64,000 nucleotides of DNA from NCBI RefSeq assembly GCF_008065375.1, contig NZ_VJYI01000006.1, forward strand, positions 372,001 to 436,000, in the 5' to 3' direction. The stretch is from Nonomuraea sp. SYSU D8015. Its GTDB lineage: Bacteria > Actinomycetota > Actinomycetes > Streptosporangiales > Streptosporangiaceae. This document shows, piece by piece, positions 61,456-64,000 of the stretch. Each line of letters opens with the position of its first letter. Within the stretch, counting starts at the first letter, position 1. The position numbers were made by a program, and so were the translations under genes. The notes beneath the pieces are model-generated. The model ran no database searches, had not been told where the DNA came from, and worked only from the letters and a program-made list of their open reading frames with translations.

Positions 61456-62657
61456 GCGGGCTCATCCGGCAGCAGCGCCTTCTCGTCGGGCTTGTGGACG
61501 AGCACGTTGTCGACGTACGACTTCACGGCCGCCTCCAGCCCGACGTCGGCGTCCGCCTGCTCCGACAGGTACCAGCGGTGGTCGAGTATCTCGTGGAACA
61601 GCTGCGCGGGCTCCAGCTTCCCGCGCAGCTCGACGGGGATGGCCTCGACCGTCGGCTGGAACACCTCGGCCAGCCACCGGTGGGCCACGATGGCCTCGTC
61701 CTCGTGCCGCAGGCCCTTGGCCACCCGGAACCCGTCGAGGTCGTTGAGCAGCCGTCGCGCCTGGTTCTCCTCGACGTCGAGGCCGGTCAGCCGGAGCAGC
61801 CGCCGCTGGTGGTGCCCGGCGTCCACGACCTTGGGCCGCACGATCAGCCGGCCGGTGCCGACCTTGCGCCGCACCATCATCTCGGCCACGTCGAAGCCCA
61901 GGTCGTTGAGCCGCCTGATGCGCTGCTCCACGCGGCGCCAGTCCACCTCCTCGATGATCTCGCTCTGGTTGATCTCGTCCCAGAGGCGGTGGTAGCGGGC
62001 GACGATGTCCTCGGCGGTGTCCATGGGGTCGATCGACGGGTGCAGCAGCCCGCCGGCCTCCAGATCGAGCATCTCGCCGAAGATGTTGGTGTGGGCGGCG
62101 TCGATGTCGGCCAGCCGCTGCCCCTCGCTGATCATCGGGTGCATCTCGCCGGTCTCGGCGTCCACCAGATAGGCCGCGAACGCCCCCGCGTCCCTGCGGA
62201 ACAACGTGTTGGACAGCGAGCAGTCGCCCCAGTAGAAGCCGTTCAGGTGCAGCCGCACCAGCAGCACGGCCAGCGCGTCCAGCAGCCGGGTCAGGGTGTC
62301 CGGGCGCAGAGTGCCCGACATGACCGCGCGGTAGGGCAGTGAGAACTGCAGGTGCCTGGTGATCAGGGCCGCGTCCAGGCCCTCGTCGCGGCCGGTGACG
62401 TACGCGACCGGCTCCACGGCCGGCGCGTCGAGCCGGGCCAGGTCCCACAACAACTGGTATTCGCGCTTGGCGTAGCGCTCACTGATCTCCTTGATCGCGT
62501 ACACCTTGCCGGAGAGCCGGGCGAAGCGCACCACGTGCCGCGAGATGCCGCGCGGGAGATCGACCAGATGGTGTTGCGGCCAGTCTGCGAGAGGAACGTC
62601 CCAGGGGAGGCGGAGGAGGTCGGAGTCGCCGAGCGCGCCAGTGATCTGCAGGGGCAT
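61449..62657 (-). CDS. DUF4032 kinase-like-fold protein
   Basis: A 402-residue protein of DUF4032. The first 180 residues resemble a lipopolysaccharide-kinase/RIO-like fold: VYAIKEISERYAKREYQLLW, LVRLHLNGFYWGDCSLSNTLF (the GDCSxxN catalytic-loop-like motif) and AAYLVDAETGEMHPM. The C-terminal half (WRRVEQRIRRLNDLGFDVAE; LLNDLDGFRVAKGLRHED) is family-specific. Function is unknown. ATG 62657 lies 22 bases from the divergent DUF885 gene. Confidence 0.85.
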   Translation of the reverse strand: MPLQITGALGDSDLLRLPWDVPLADWPQHHLVDLPRGISRHVVRFARLSGKVYAIKEISERYAKREYQLLWDLARLDAPAVEPVAYVTGRDEGLDAALITRHLQFSLPYRAVMSGTLRPDTLTRLLDALAVLLVRLHLNGFYWGDCSLSNTLFRRDAGAFAAYLVDAETGEMHPMISEGQRLADIDAAHTNIFGEMLDLEAGGLLHPSIDPMDTAEDIVARYHRLWDEINQSEIIEEVDWRRVEQRIRRLNDLGFDVAEMMVRRKVGTGRLIVRPKVVDAGHHQRRLLRLTGLDVEENQARRLLNDLDGFRVAKGLRHEDEAIVAHRWLAEVFQPTVEAIPVELRGKLEPAQLFHEILDHRWYLSEQADADVGLEAAVKSYVDNVLVHKPDEKALLPDEPAQ

Positions 62658-62679
62658 TTGCTCAGGATATGGTGCATCG

Positions 62680-64000
62680 GTGGACGAGTTTCTCAAGTGG
62701 TACTTTTCTGACCGTCCTGTCCTCGCCCAGTTCCTGGGGGCGGACGGCTACGATCACACACTTGGCGATTTCACCGCCTCCGCCTGGGCCGCCCGCGAGC
62801 GTGAAGAGCTCCGCTGGTTAAAGCGCCTCTCGGCGGCCGAGCCCGCGTCCCCGGACGACCAGATCGACAGAGACCTCGTCCTCTCGCAGCTGAGGGGCTC
62901 CATCGCGATGGCGTCCTGGCCAGACTGGCGGCGTGACCCGGCCCCCTACCTCTCGGCGATCTTCAACTCGATGTACACGCCGTTCCAGCGCCGGCTCAAG
63001 CCGGAGCCCGAGCTCGTCTCGGCCGCCGTCTCCCGGCTGGCCGAGGTGCCCGGCGTGCTGGCGGCCTGCAGGGCCAACCTGGACCCCGACCTCGCCGCGC
63101 CGCTGCTCGTCCAGCGCGGGCTCGGCCAGGCCCGCACCGGCCGCCACTTCCTCACGAAGACCGTCCCCGGCATGGTCGAGGACCCTGAGCTTCGCGCGAA
63201 GCTGGCCACCGCCGCCGAGCCTGCCGCCGAGGCGTTCGACACGCTTGTCACGTTCCTGGAGGAGTTCCAGTGCGGCGGCACCTGGCGGATGGGGGAGAAG
63301 CTCTACTCCACGCTGCTGCGCGAGCGCGAGCTCCTCGGGTACGGCGCCGCCGAACTGCACGAGAAGGGCAAGGCCGCCTGGGCCGAGCTGGACGCCAGGA
63401 TGCGCCAGGTGGCGGTCCGGGTCGACGGGAGCGAGGACTGGCGGGCGGCGATGGAGGTCCTCATGGACGACCATCCGCCGACCCTGGCGGACATGCGGGC
63501 CGAGTACGAAGCCGAGACCCGGCGGGCCAGGGACTTCGTGAAGGAGCGCGACCTGGTGACGTTCGCCGACGGCGAGGAATGCCACGTGCTGCCGTCCGCC
63601 GAGTACGCGCGGCCGATCCTGTCCGTCGCCCACTACCTGGCGCCGCCGCCGCTGAGCAGCTCGCGGACCGGCGTCTTCTTCGTGCCGTACACGCCCGACG
63701 ACTTCACCCCCGAGCAGGTGCGCCAGCGCCTCCGTACGAACTCGCGGGCCCAGATGCCGTCGATCGCCGTCCACGAGGCGTACCCGGGGCACCACTGGCA
63801 CCTGTCGTACATGGCGGGCAACTGCCGCACGGTCAGGAAGGTCTTCCGGACGCCGTACTTCACCGAGGGCTGGGCCCTGTACGTCGAGAAGTTGCTGCAC
63901 GAGCAGGGCTACTTCGACACCCCGGCCACCGAGCTGGCCCACCTGGACTGCCGCATCTTCCGCGCCGCCAGGATCGTCGTGGACACGGCCCTGCACTGTG
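62680..64000 (+). CDS. DUF885 family metallopeptidase-like protein (3' end beyond right edge)
   Basis: An open frame from GTG 62680 to the window end, 440 codons. VDEFLKWYFSDRPVLAQFLGADGYDHTLGDF opens the family domain, and VHEAYPGHHWHLSYMAGN is the HExxxGHH-like metal-binding motif of DUF885, with a downstream FTEGWALYVEKLLHE, where the second Glu is expected. These proteins are predicted zinc-dependent peptidases. The product is intact where visible. It is divergent from the DUF4032 gene. Confidence 0.88.
   Translation, partial: MDEFLKWYFSDRPVLAQFLGADGYDHTLGDFTASAWAAREREELRWLKRLSAAEPASPDDQIDRDLVLSQLRGSIAMASWPDWRRDPAPYLSAIFNSMYTPFQRRLKPEPELVSAAVSRLAEVPGVLAACRANLDPDLAAPLLVQRGLGQARTGRHFLTKTVPGMVEDPELRAKLATAAEPAAEAFDTLVTFLEEFQCGGTWRMGEKLYSTLLRERELLGYGAAELHEKGKAAWAELDARMRQVAVRVDGSEDWRAAMEVLMDDHPPTLADMRAEYEAETRRARDFVKERDLVTFADGEECHVLPSAEYARPILSVAHYLAPPPLSSSRTGVFFVPYTPDDFTPEQVRQRLRTNSRAQMPSIAVHEAYPGHHWHLSYMAGNCRTVRKVFRTPYFTEGWALYVEKLLHEQGYFDTPATELAHLDCRIFRAARIVVDTALHC

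Overview
The window is 64 kb of very GC-rich DNA with dense, often overlapping genes, frequent GTG starts and strong G/C bias in third codon positions. This points to an actinomycete. The gene set (single-gene SecA2, DUF5302, HerA/NurA, tandem Ser/Thr kinases, ESX-like small proteins, a c-di-AMP-type riboswitch before a secreted cell-wall protein) fits the Streptosporangiales, for example a Nonomuraea-like chromosome. That placement is inference; there is no rRNA here. I see no transposase, integrase, prophage or CRISPR array, so this reads as chromosomal accessory territory rather than a mobile island.

Layout. 1-4.4 kb: metallophosphoesterase (cut by the left edge), BON protein, topoisomerase IB, small membrane protein, SDR, DUF1360 protein and nucleotidyltransferase. 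Several of these have stress-sigma (sigma-B-like) promoters placed almost on the start codon. 4.4-11 kb: SecA2, two DMT-type transporters, a DUF574 methyltransferase, a PRC-barrel protein and a VOC protein. 11.3-17.1 kb: an FAD monooxygenase divergent from a TetR regulator across three phased operators, a glyoxalase-like protein, a pseudokinase/WD40 membrane protein and a GNAT. 17.2-21.2 kb: three translationally coupled acyl-CoA dehydrogenases and a TetR regulator, with the same palindrome in front of both transcription units. 21.3-24.5 kb: NERD protein, MoxR/CoxE-like pair and tRNA-Lys(CTT). 24.5-31.8 kb: a broken beta-helix gene, an ESX-like small-protein cluster with a YbaB-like protein, a secreted anchored protein, a phosphotransferase and gene remnants. 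31.9-36.8 kb: an FtsX-type ABC exporter beside a NarL-type two-component system. 36.8-39.8 kb: NmrA-like protein, and a ROK regulator coupled to a glycosidase-like beta-propeller protein.

39.9-46.2 kb is the most striking operon: herA-sbcD(mre11)-sbcC(rad50)-nurA, overlapping or closely spaced, which is the archaeal-type DNA-end resection set in a bacterium. 46.2-49.5 kb: two paralogous membrane Ser/Thr kinases. 49.7-56.4 kb: a broken SEC-C gene, a secreted protein, and an OmpR-type two-component system divergent from a lipoprotein/MacA/MacB-like efflux operon. 56.4-64 kb: lipoprotein, MreB-like protein, DUF5302, the riboswitch with a candidate 17-codon leader ORF and a secreted double-psi-barrel-like protein, an alpha/beta hydrolase behind a perfect palindrome, an HxlR regulator with its divergent NAD(P)-binding partner, DUF4032, and a DUF885 protein cut by the right edge.

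A recurring small-scale theme is short tandem repeats lying at or just after stop codons (about 6750, 7865, 10865 and 56203), plus in-frame repeats in an ABC ATPase N-terminus. All family names are from recognition of motifs; no database search was possible.
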